DNA of 37,939 bases from Oscillatoria sp. SIO1A7 (GTDB taxonomy: Bacteria > Cyanobacteriota > Cyanobacteriia > Cyanobacteriales > Laspinemataceae): NCBI GenBank assembly GCA_010672965.1, contig JAAHFN010000062.1:1-37939 (forward strand), in the 5' to 3' direction. The translations under genes and the position numbers were made by a program. Below, piece by piece: positions 8,294 to 14,307 of this stretch. The first letter of the stretch is position 1. Each line of letters opens with the position of its first letter. Below the pieces are notes generated by a model. That model made no database searches. It saw nothing but the letters and a program-made list of their open reading frames with translations, and was not told the DNA's origin.

Positions 8294-8470
8294 ATGGATA
8301 AGAAAAACATCTCCCCCAACCCCCAAAAACCTGTGGACCGCGTGCCCGCAGGCCAACTGCCCAGCGCCCTCGCGGAACTAAGCGAGGAAGCCCTGGCCGA
8401 CTTTGCCTCCGCAGGCCCTGCTGTTATTTTTTGCGGTCCGTTTTGTTCTTTTGACGGGGACGACGAGTAG
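8294..8470 (+). CDS. Cyanobactin precursor peptide (PatE/TruE-type)
   Basis: A 58-residue peptide beginning MDKKNISPNPQKPVDRVPAG, the typical cyanobactin precursor start (compare MNKKNILPQQGQPVIRLTAG of PatE). The leader contains LAELSEEAL (about residues 26-34), the recognition element for the heterocyclase. The tail reads FASAGPAVIFCGPFC followed by SFDGDDE and stop. SFDG corresponds to the macrocyclase signal (AYDG/SYDG in PatE), so the core probably ends at Cys51. An eight-residue core VIFCGPFC, with cysteines at positions 4 and 8 as in the patellamides, is likely, though its N-terminal edge is uncertain because the usual G(L/V)E(A/P)S signal is replaced by SAGPA. GAGGA about a dozen bases before the ATG is the ribosome binding site. 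On the opposite strand there is only an uninteresting shadow frame. The matching PatG is at 31700-35944. Confidence 0.9.
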   Translation: MDKKNISPNPQKPVDRVPAGQLPSALAELSEEALADFASAGPAVIFCGPFCSFDGDDE

Positions 8471-8842
8471 AAGTGGGTCAAACAAGTCAAAAGTCAAAAG
8501 TTAAAAGTCAAAAGTTAAAAAGAATGTACTTACAAATTCTTAACTTTTGACTTGTTACTTTTGACTTTTGACTTAAAAAATCGCCCTATCGCAAAACTGA
8601 CTAGAATTTGTACTTATAAATTCTAGTCAGTTTTGACTTGTATATAACTTTTGAGTTTGCGATCGCAGTCCTGGCATTCCTGGATATAAATTCTGACTGG
8701 TGACTTATGACTTGGGGTTTGAACGCTTGGGCAAACCTAATTTATATTTATACTTGAAAAAAACATTTAGACTTTTGAATGCATGACTTTTGACTTTTGA
8801 CTTAAATTCTTACTTTTGACTTTTAACCTTTAACTTTTGACT

Positions 8843-8848
8843 TATAAT
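8843..8848 (+). promoter_or_regulatory. -10 box of the second cyanobactin precursor copy
   Basis: TATAAT, 40 bases before the ATG at 8888, again fused to a TTTTGAC heptamer and followed by TGTCTGACAAGT, as upstream of the intact copy. Confidence 0.5.
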
Positions 8849-8887
8849 TGTCTGACAAGTAAACCATTAAATGAGGACAACTCAAAA

Positions 8888-9059
8888 ATGGATAAGAAAA
8901 ACATCTCCCCCAACCCCCAACAACCTGTGGACCGCGTACCCGCAGGCCAACTGCCCAGCGCCCTCGCCGAACTAAGCGAGGAAGCCCTGGCCTCCCTGGC
9001 CACCCCCGGGGCTACCATTCCGTGCGCCTGATTGTTCTTTTGACGGCGACGACGAGTAG
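8888..9059 (+). pseudogene. Cyanobactin precursor, frameshifted in the core
   Basis: The leader (MDKKNISPNPQQPVDRVPAG, then LAELSEEAL) differs from the intact copy by a single residue, Gln for Lys at position 12. After LASLATPGATIPCA the frame stops at a TGA (9029-9031), 47 residues in all. The expected tail CSFDGDDE and a TAG (9057) lie directly downstream in the +1 frame, so one extra base, or two missing bases, just before 9031 has separated core from tail. Removing one base would give ATIPCADC followed by SFDGDDE. As it stands the product lacks the macrocyclase signal. A sequencing error is possible. The upstream frame from 8837 reads through the leader and is not the start: the conserved start and GAGGA site point to 8888. 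Confidence 0.8.
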
Positions 9060-9553
9060 AAGTGAGTCAAACAAGTCAAAAGTCAAAAGTTAAAAGTCAA
9101 AAGTTAAAAAGAATGTACTTACAAATTCTTAACTTTTGACTTGTTACTTTTGACTTTTGACTTGTTGCTCCGACAGCCAGGGAGCCTGGTTCGCCTCCAT
9201 GAATTGACGGGCAACCCCCGATAAAGTCAAAAGTCAAAAGTCAAAGGTCAAAAGCCTCCATAAAGTCAAAGGTCAAAAGTCAAAAAAAACGTACTTATAA
9301 CTTGTGACTTTTAGCTTAATAAATTCTTACTTTTGACTTTTGACTTGTAACTTTTGACTTAAGAAACTCAATGACATTTCTTGGCGGGCTTAGCCTTCGG
9401 CTTGTAGCGGTTGCAAAATCCTCGATACTTTCGAGCGCAGTCCCTAAAAAGTCAAAAGTCAAAAGTCAAAAGTCAAAAAAATCGTAGAAAGAATGAATTT
9501 GTACTTATAAATTCTGACCTTTGACTTTTGACTTTTGACTTTTGACTTGCGAT

Positions 9554-10447
9554 CTAGTCCTGGAGCCAGCCAGACAAATCCTCCAAACTGTCGAAATCTA
9601 AAAAATCTTCTGCTAAACTTTCCAAATCTTCAATAGCTAAATCTTTAATTTTGCTGCTGATGGTCTCGGGTATTTCTCCAAAGCGCTTCTGGAGTTGACG
9701 CATAACTAGAGCAGTTGTCCCTTCAAGGCGTCCTTGTTCTTTGGCATAATCTATTCGGCCCTTCTCATCTTGCAGGATCATGCCCCGGCGATCTACTAGA
9801 TCTATTTCTTCCAGGGTCATGCTAGTCCGATTGGCAATAGCTAAAGCTCGCCCTATCTCCTCTACCTCGCCCAAGCTTGCCGGTACTTCTTCCAACTTAG
9901 AAGTTTCTTTCAAAAAATAAATCCACTTATCGGTCAGACTGCTTAACTCTGCTAAGGTTTTTTTGAAGTTTGGCAACTCTACAAAAAATAACTGCAATTC
10001 CGCATCGGGATATTCGCGGTTTTTATTTTTTTCCTTAAAAACGAATTGGCTGATGACCTCTGTACTGTCTTCAAACATAACAAAGTCCACAATTGTCACG
10101 GAGATCGCCGGCTTGAGAATTAGGTAATTCTCTCCTACACCTAACTGGTTGGCATAAGCCTTGGTCAAGTTATATAGTATCCGCTTGCTAAAAGCAGTCG
10201 TGCGGCCTACCTGCATTTCTATTACTACAATAGTCCCGTCAAACAAAGTGGCCTTCACATCCAGATAAGTTTCTTTTAAGCTCGAAATCTGCCCGGGATT
10301 GTAGGGATTGATAATCGTCAAAGACTTAATCGTATTCTTTCCCCCATAAACTATAGCATTGAGAAAGCTAATTAAAATTGCCGCACTTTGCTTGGAACCG
10401 AATATCTTCTTAAAAGCGAAATCCACCTTGGGGCTGACAAATTTCAT
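9554..10447 (-). CDS. Rpn family PD-(D/E)XK nuclease / putative transposase
   Basis: A 297-residue member of the Rpn/PDDEXK_2 family, recombination-promoting nucleases found in many copies in cyanobacterial genomes. The start MKFVSPKVDFAFKKIFG is diagnostic. YLDVKATLFDGTIVVIEMQV (about residues 54-73) holds the nuclease core, with D56 and the E-x-Q motif. The middle portion (TDKWIYFLKE) and the C-terminal RLEGTTALVMRQLQKRFGEIP are typical. AAGGAG lies ten bases before the chosen ATG at 10447; a longer frame to 10480 only adds residues encoded by AAAAGTC repeat. The 5' flank is the heptamer array at 10466-10691, so the gene is insulated by repeats on both sides. Confidence 0.9.
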   Translation of the reverse strand: MKFVSPKVDFAFKKIFGSKQSAAILISFLNAIVYGGKNTIKSLTIINPYNPGQISSLKETYLDVKATLFDGTIVVIEMQVGRTTAFSKRILYNLTKAYANQLGVGENYLILKPAISVTIVDFVMFEDSTEVISQFVFKEKNKNREYPDAELQLFFVELPNFKKTLAELSSLTDKWIYFLKETSKLEEVPASLGEVEEIGRALAIANRTSMTLEEIDLVDRRGMILQDEKGRIDYAKEQGRLEGTTALVMRQLQKRFGEIPETISSKIKDLAIEDLESLAEDFLDFDSLEDLSGWLQD

Positions 10448-10465
10448 CGTATCTTGCTCCTTGGA

Positions 10466-10691
10466 AAAGTCAAAAGTCAAAAGTCAAAAGTCAAAATTCA
10501 AAATTCAAAATTCAAAATTCAAAATTCAAAAGTCAAAAGTCAAAAGTCACAAGTCAAAAGTCAAAAGTCAAAAGTCAAAAGTCAAAAGTCACAAGTCAAA
10601 AGTCAAAAGTCAAAAGTCACAAGTCAAAAGTCAAAAGTCAAAAGTCAAAAGTCAAAAGTCAAAAGTCAAAAGTCAAAAGTCAAAAGTCAAA
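10466..10691. repeat. AAAAGTC heptamer tandem array
   Basis: About 32 head-to-tail heptamers, mostly AAAAGTC with blocks of AAAATTC and ACAAGTC variants. It fills the whole gap between the Rpn nuclease start and the RES toxin stop. Lys-Ser-Gln-Lys frames across it are artefacts. Confidence 0.95.
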
Positions 10692-10694
10692 ATT

Positions 10695-11162
10695 TTACCT
10701 CCTCCGCTCCGCAGAGAGCGAAAAGGGTTGAGGCGGGTAAATCTTAATTTGCTCGAAATCTTGATGGAAGGGATTGAGTAAATAATTATTTTCCTCCGGA
10801 ACAATGGCCGAGGGTACGATGAGAATTGGGGTTTTACCGGCTCTAAACCAGCGATCGCCAATAGGAGCGAGGAGTCTGGATGCAGGAAGATTGCGCCAAT
10901 TATCCGGTAATTGTCTCGGCTCTAGCTTTTCCCTTGGCAAGCGATCGGGAATATCCACTCGTATTGAAAAGAATAAGTTCCCTGCCTGTTCTATTTCCAT
11001 AGGAAAAAAAGTTTCTAGAGCTGCCAAAGACAGAGTAGCCGAAGCATAAACTAGACTCGTTCCCTTAGAATTACAACGACCCGAGCTGAGCCGCGTTCCC
11101 TCCCCATTGAAAGCACAGGCGACCTGCCTTTTGTGGGAAATACGCCATACAGTAGTATTCAT
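10695..11162 (-). CDS. RES domain toxin (NAD+-degrading family)
   Basis: A 155-residue RES-domain protein. Members of this family are type II toxins that deplete NAD+ and are held by an Xre/MbcA/ParS-type antitoxin. Visible family features are WRISHKRQVACAFNGEGTRL at the start, SSGRCNSKGTSLVYASATLSLAALE (about residues 26-50), and VPSAIVPEENNYLLNPFH near the C terminus. The usual GRWN motif reads GRCN here. The last residues (QPFSLSAERRR) come from repeat-like DNA next to the heptamer array, so the natural C terminus may have been replaced. The antitoxin at 11901-12377 is co-directional, but 738 bases separate the two instead of the usual few. No ribosome binding site is visible before the ATG. 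Confidence 0.88.
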   Translation of the reverse strand: MNTTVWRISHKRQVACAFNGEGTRLSSGRCNSKGTSLVYASATLSLAALETFFPMEIEQAGNLFFSIRVDIPDRLPREKLEPRQLPDNWRNLPASRLLAPIGDRWFRAGKTPILIVPSAIVPEENNYLLNPFHQDFEQIKIYPPQPFSLSAERRR

Positions 11163-11289
11163 TGATTCATTTATTTTTTCGGCTCAAACGGTATAGCGGT
11201 CAGCGTTCAGCGGTCAGCGATCGGCTTTCCCCACGAGTATTGCCGCTATTGGTAATTTTTAATTATCTTAAACTCGATGTCTATTGCTA

Positions 11290-11420
11290 TATAGCACTAA
11301 GCACTAAATTTAGGAAATTTAGAAAATACAAAAGCTATAAAGTAGCAAGACTTGGCTAATTGCTGAAAGCTGTTGGCGCAGCCTGCGCGCGAGCTTCTGA
11401 GCTAATTGCTGACTGCTATA
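11290..11420. repeat. MITE-like element, TATAGCA family (copy 3), between toxin and antitoxin
   Basis: Begins TATAGCACTAAGCACTAAAT and ends TAATTGCTGACTGCTATA. Together with the elements at 11489-11615 and 11658-11729 and the CACACCC repeat it accounts for most of the gap between the RES gene and its antitoxin. Confidence 0.6.
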
Positions 11421-11488
11421 TATGTACCCTTTGGTGCGCGGTGCGGCACCTTACAAATAATGTCTCTGCCTTCCAACAGAGTTAGGGA

Positions 11489-11615
11489 GGGAGCATTTCA
11501 ATTTCGTATCTAGCCGCCTCGCCCCTTGGGCTTAGCCCCGCCTCCCAGGCGGCTGGCGCGGCTACACAAAACAAGCGCCCTCCGGGCTGCCCCGTGACAA
11601 AAGTGAAATGCTCCC
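11489..11615. repeat. MITE-like element, GGGAGCATTTCAATTTTG family (copy 2)
   Basis: Ends GGGAGCATTTCAATTTCG and CAAAAGTGAAATGCTCCC match those of 1623-1758, while the interior is different (contains CCGCCTCGCCCCTTGGGCTT). Shared ends with unrelated centres suggest mobilisation through the ends. Confidence 0.7.
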
Positions 11616-11657
11616 GTTAGGGATATAGCATTTCTCGCGCTTGATGTGAGGTTATCT

Positions 11658-11729
11658 GGGGCGAAGCATCCCAGTATGGGGGTTCCGGTAGGAGCTAAGA
11701 GATTGTCTTGGGGATGCTGTCGCCCCTAC
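11658..11729. repeat. Palindromic element, GGGCGAAGCATYCC family (copy 3)
   Basis: Arms GGGGCGAAGCATCCCAGTA and GGGGATGCTGTCGCCCCTACG. Same family and orientation as 5655-5724 and 24028-24099. Confidence 0.75.
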
Positions 11730-11784
11730 GCCTCCTACGCTTCGTTCATTACAGTTATTTGAGAAATGCTATAGCAGGAATTTT

Positions 11785-11896
11785 CCCCACACCCCACACC
11801 CCACACCCGACACCCCACACCCCACACCCGACACCCCACACCCCACACCCGACACACCCCACACCCGACACCCAACACCCCACACCCCACACCCTA
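11785..11896. repeat. CACACCC / GACACCC heptamer repeat
   Basis: Alternating CACACCC and GACACCC units running up to the 3' end of the antitoxin gene. Confidence 0.9.
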
Positions 11897-11900
11897 ACTT

Positions 11901-12377
11901 TTAACTATAAATGCCGTACTCTATGCGAGCGAGCAGTTCATCTACTTGCCCCGTTCCGGCATCCGTATCCAAGAGTTCCAATGGAATTGCTCCTGACAAG
12001 GCCCGATTTGGCCTTTTCAGCCAACTTCGCGAAGTATCGGCACTCTCAAAGACTTGTAGGGCGCGGCCAAAAATCCGAGCAAGGCGGTAGATGCGATCGG
12101 ACTCGGTGGCGTTGAGAGGCTTATTTTGTTTCTGACGCCTGGAGATAGTTCGCTCGGAAGTTCCCAGCAAAGCTGCTACTTTACTCTCGGGAATATTGTA
12201 GGCTTGACCAATTCGCCGAATCGAGTCTATGGGAAACCCTTGGCGAATGCTGTTGATAACTTGAAATTCTTGGGGTAAGTCGATTGGATCTTGCGTGGCA
12301 GCATTCTCCAAACCTAATATTTCATAAATTATATTGACAAGAGACTCTGACCCGCTCCCTGCCTGGGTTGGCGACAT
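11901..12377 (-). CDS. Xre/MbcA/ParS family antitoxin (RES partner)
   Basis: A 158-residue protein with the two-part organisation of the antitoxins that pair with RES toxins. An Xre-like helix-turn-helix lies at about residues 58-90 (IPESKVAALLGTSERTISRR), followed by the toxin-binding domain (RIYRLARIFGRALQVFES... LKRPNRALSGAIPLELLDT... VDELLARIEYGIYS). AGGAGGG lies six bases before the ATG. Antitoxins of this type usually repress their own operon and bind the toxin. Here the RES gene is downstream on the same strand but 738 bases away across three palindromic repeats, so co-transcription and translational coupling are doubtful. Confidence 0.9.
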   Translation of the reverse strand: MSPTQAGSGSESLVNIIYEILGLENAATQDPIDLPQEFQVINSIRQGFPIDSIRRIGQAYNIPESKVAALLGTSERTISRRQKQNKPLNATESDRIYRLARIFGRALQVFESADTSRSWLKRPNRALSGAIPLELLDTDAGTGQVDELLARIEYGIYS

Positions 12378-12503
12378 CTTTCCCTCCTTTAGGAGTCAGT
12401 CGTCCTTAGTATAGCGCCAAATGTCTCGACGAGGGAGTGGGGGAGGTGTGGGGAGTGTGGGGAGGGTGGGAGGTGTGGGGAGTGTCGGATATTGATTGAA
12501 GGT

Positions 12504-12575
12504 GTAGGGGCGACAGCATTCCCGAGACGGCCTTTGCTCTTAACATAAATTAATGTATTGGAATGCTTCGCCCCA
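12504..12575. repeat. Palindromic element, GTAGGGGCGACAGCATTCCC family (copy 4)
   Basis: Arms GTAGGGGCGACAGCATTCCC and GGAATGCTTCGCCCC with a TTAACATAAATTAATGTA middle. The right flank (CCACCGATTGCC, then AAAGATTATAAAAAACATTCCC) resembles the flanks of the copies at 24028 and 30205, so the full mobile unit may be about 180 bases. Confidence 0.75.
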
Positions 12576-12724
12576 GAAACTCATGCCGCCCACCGATTGC
12601 CCTCCGGGCAGGCTATGCCAACGCCAACGCGCACCGCAGGGAGAGCGTTGCTCACGCGCTCAAAAAAAAAGATTATAAAAAACATTCCCCCTCTGCCTAG
12701 GGTGTGGGGTGTGGGGTGCTCTTG

Positions 12725-12862
12725 TGTAGGGAAACTTCATACTATTTCCCGACCGCTATCGAGGGCTCGAAAGTCCCACAGGGACCGAGGTTTCGGGATT
12801 AACAGAGCTAACGATCCCCATATGTCACCGCCGTCAGTGAAAAAGCCTCAAAATCAACACCC
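12725..12862. repeat. Dispersed repeat shared with 5817-5952
   Basis: Begins AGGGAAACTTCATACTATTT and ends AATCAACACCCTA. Homologous to 5817-5952 along its whole length by eye, without any reading frame in common. Confidence 0.55.
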
Positions 12863-12900
12863 TATCCTCTGCCCCTCTGCCCCTCTGCCCCTGCCCAACA

Positions 12901-12940
12901 AAAATTAGAGGCCCAGTAGTGTGTCCTACTACGGGCCTCG
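12901..12940 (-). terminator. Rho-independent terminator of the tRNA-mimic RNA
   Basis: On the minus strand GAGGCCC and AGTAG-type arms (12909-12920 with 12927-12940, one 2-base bulge) form a 12-bp stem with a short loop, followed by TAATTTTT. This is the clearest intrinsic terminator in the window. Confidence 0.75.
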
Positions 12941-13262
12941 GGTTACCACCCATTTGCGCGCGCCATTGCGTTTAAGTCCTGTTTTTAGCTTTAGATTAAG
13001 CGTCACGCTTTTCCAATTAAGCTACCGGCGCAAGAGCTTTGGAGCACCGGGCTGGAGACGAGCCAGCATCTCGACGCCGAAATTCAAGACGGTTGCTTTG
13101 GCGATCGGCGGTGAATGCTCAGCTTAGAGTAATAACTTGACTTTCAGCTCGTACCCTACGCTGCCTCTTCCATTGGGCTACCTCGGTTAACGAGGGCAGG
13201 ACTCGAACCTACACTTTGGCGTTAGTACGGTTTAAGTTGACTTTTGAGCTTGAACTTGTACT
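12907..13262 (-). ncRNA. Y RNA-like noncoding RNA with two tRNA-mimic modules
   Basis: On the minus strand two tRNA-like modules occur in tandem, each with its parts in the order anticodon-3' strand, T arm, acceptor 3' strand, acceptor 5' strand, D arm, anticodon-5' strand. The acceptor stem is therefore a closed hairpin and the anticodon side is open. Module 2 (13001-13076) has T stem GCTGG/CCAGC, acceptor CCGGTGC/GCGCCGG, TA at positions 8-9, a canonical D arm (GCTTAATTGGAAAAGC) and closing stem CGTCG/TGACG, with variable loop AGAT. Module 1 (13158-13222) has T loop TTCGAGT, acceptor CCTCGTT/ACCGAGG and D-loop AATGG. A minus-strand -10 box (TATTAT) at 13267-13272 and the terminator at 12901-12940 frame a transcript of about 350 bases. 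Bacterial Y RNAs (YrlA) are known to carry a tRNA-mimic module of this kind; no Ro60/Rsr gene lies in the window. Confidence 0.6.
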
Positions 13263-13266
13263 CTAT

Positions 13267-13272
13267 ATAATA
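13267..13272 (-). promoter_or_regulatory. Candidate -10 box for the tRNA-mimic RNA
   Basis: TATTAT on the minus strand, in TATTATATAGAG, located between the upstream protein gene (ends 13321) and the first tRNA-like module. No good -35 box is seen, so the RNA may instead be processed from read-through of the protein gene. Confidence 0.35.
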
Positions 13273-13320
13273 GTCTAAAGCCAGATTGCGAAAATGACCA
13301 GGGGTCGGACGAAAAAACAT

Positions 13321-14052
13321 TCAGCCCAGCAGGTATTGGAAAATTCTCTGGCCAATTCTCTGTTCTTCTACATCTGTATTGTTCGCTTCCTCTCGGGCAA
13401 ACTTAACAGCCTGCTGTAGTTTATCCAGCCGTTCCAGCAGCTCGTTGACTCGCTGTGCGGGCAGCGCCCCAGAGAATTTCACCGTGCGCCAGTACCCCAC
13501 GGTTACATCTTCGTAATAGACTTCCACTTGGGCGGGGTGGTGTTCCGTCGCTTCTGCCTTGACATGGTTGCGAGGCATCTTAAATGTTTTTAGGGTCTGG
13601 AGCGGTTCCGTTGCCCAGCAGTCTGCTGAGGCATCGAAGTTCCAGGTTTCCGAAGCCTCCAGAATCGGCAATTTTTTCAGAAATGCTTGCAAATCTACTA
13701 ATTGCTTTTCCAGAAAAAGCAGATAAGAGACGGGAACTTGGGATAACAGGGTTTGACCTTCTACTACCACATCCGCCCGAGCGCGACAATTCGTCCAGTC
13801 CTTGGTGGCAGTGATGTCAAAGAGCTTGGTCAAAATCTCGGTAGTTTGGCGCAGAATTTCCTCAGCTTTGATTTGGACTTTCTTAGACTCCGGGGGCAGT
13901 TGTTCCCCTTCTTCGTCTTTGGGACGGTAAGTTCGAGATATCCCCGCCAGCAGCGCCGGTTTGGCGATCGCTCTTTGTGCCTCCGCCAGCTCTTGTATCG
14001 ACTTACTCTTAATTCCCTTCTCAATCGCGATAATCTGATTTAAGCGTGCCAT
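13321..14052 (-). CDS. Conserved protein of unknown function, linked to the tRNA-mimic RNA
   Basis: A 243-residue soluble protein beginning MARLNQIIAIEKGIKSKS. It has conserved-looking blocks: PALLAGISRTYRPKDEEGEQLPPESKKVQ (about residues 32-60), ATKDWTNCRARADVVV (about 82-97), PVSYLLFLEKQLVDLQAFLKKLP (about 107-129) and PRNHVKAEATEHHPAQVEVYYED (about 156-178). The C terminus has a coiled-coil-like stretch (ELLERLDKLQQAVKFAREEAN). I recognise it as a protein type shared by distant bacteria such as actinobacteria, but no function is known to me. AAGGGA precedes the ATG. It is co-directional with the noncoding RNA that starts about 60 bases after its stop, which suggests a functional pairing, for example an RNA-binding role; this is inference from position only. 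Confidence 0.85.
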   Translation of the reverse strand: MARLNQIIAIEKGIKSKSIQELAEAQRAIAKPALLAGISRTYRPKDEEGEQLPPESKKVQIKAEEILRQTTEILTKLFDITATKDWTNCRARADVVVEGQTLLSQVPVSYLLFLEKQLVDLQAFLKKLPILEASETWNFDASADCWATEPLQTLKTFKMPRNHVKAEATEHHPAQVEVYYEDVTVGYWRTVKFSGALPAQRVNELLERLDKLQQAVKFAREEANNTDVEEQRIGQRIFQYLLG

Positions 14053-14095
14053 ATCTGTTTTCCCTTACTTGCGGACGCTAATTCTATCAAAAAAC

Positions 14096-14240
14096 TAGGG
14101 TGTAGGGTGTAGGGTGTGGGGTGTAGGGAAGAAGGAGGGGGAAGTGTAGCAAGAAGAGCATCAGGTTTCCCTACGTTCTACATCCTACACCCTGCCCTAC
14201 ACCCTGCCCTACACCCTACACCCTACACCCTACACCCCAG
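14096..14240. repeat. GTAGGGT / CCCTACA heptamer repeats
   Basis: GTGTAGG units (14096-14130) and the complementary CCTACAC units (14178-14237) flank a short unique stretch, forming a long imperfect hairpin between the divergent gene at 13321-14052 and der. Confidence 0.85.
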
Positions 14241-14307
14241 TTATGCCCAATTCCCCCTTTCCGCTATACAATGGTAAAATTGCACTTTTAGAGCGGAGAG
14301 CAAAACT

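Larger units (their letters stand above)
7229..9550. repeat. AAAAGTC / GACTTTT inverted-repeat field around the precursor peptide genes
   Basis: About ten hairpin-like units in which runs of AAAAGTC or AAAAGTT on the left face runs of GACTTTT or AACTTTT on the right, around a short conserved apex reading GTACTTA-N-A-N-ATTCTTA (seen at about 7268, 7451, 7597, 7733, 7869, 8014, 8526, 9115, 9292 and 9511). Three units together with the sequence CAGCCAGGGAG-YCTGGTTCGCC form a 136-base tandem repeat starting at 7512, 7648 and 7784; a fourth copy of that insert lies at 9174. Confidence 0.85.

Noticed and set aside
9357-9447. A fourth precursor remnant between the repeats
   Set aside because: No leader word, SAGPA or SFDG tail can be found in any frame.
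10359-10781. Lys/Ser/Gln-rich frames of 119 and 140 residues
   Set aside because: Translation of the AAAAGTC array antisense to the Rpn nuclease start.
11708-12115. A 135-residue plus-strand frame
   Set aside because: It overlaps the antitoxin gene in antisense and begins in a palindromic repeat.
12901-13262. tmRNA, group I intron in tRNA-Leu, or ordinary tRNA genes
   Set aside because: No tag reading frame or intron core is visible, and reading the arms in normal tRNA order leaves acceptor strands that do not pair. Only the permuted order pairs.
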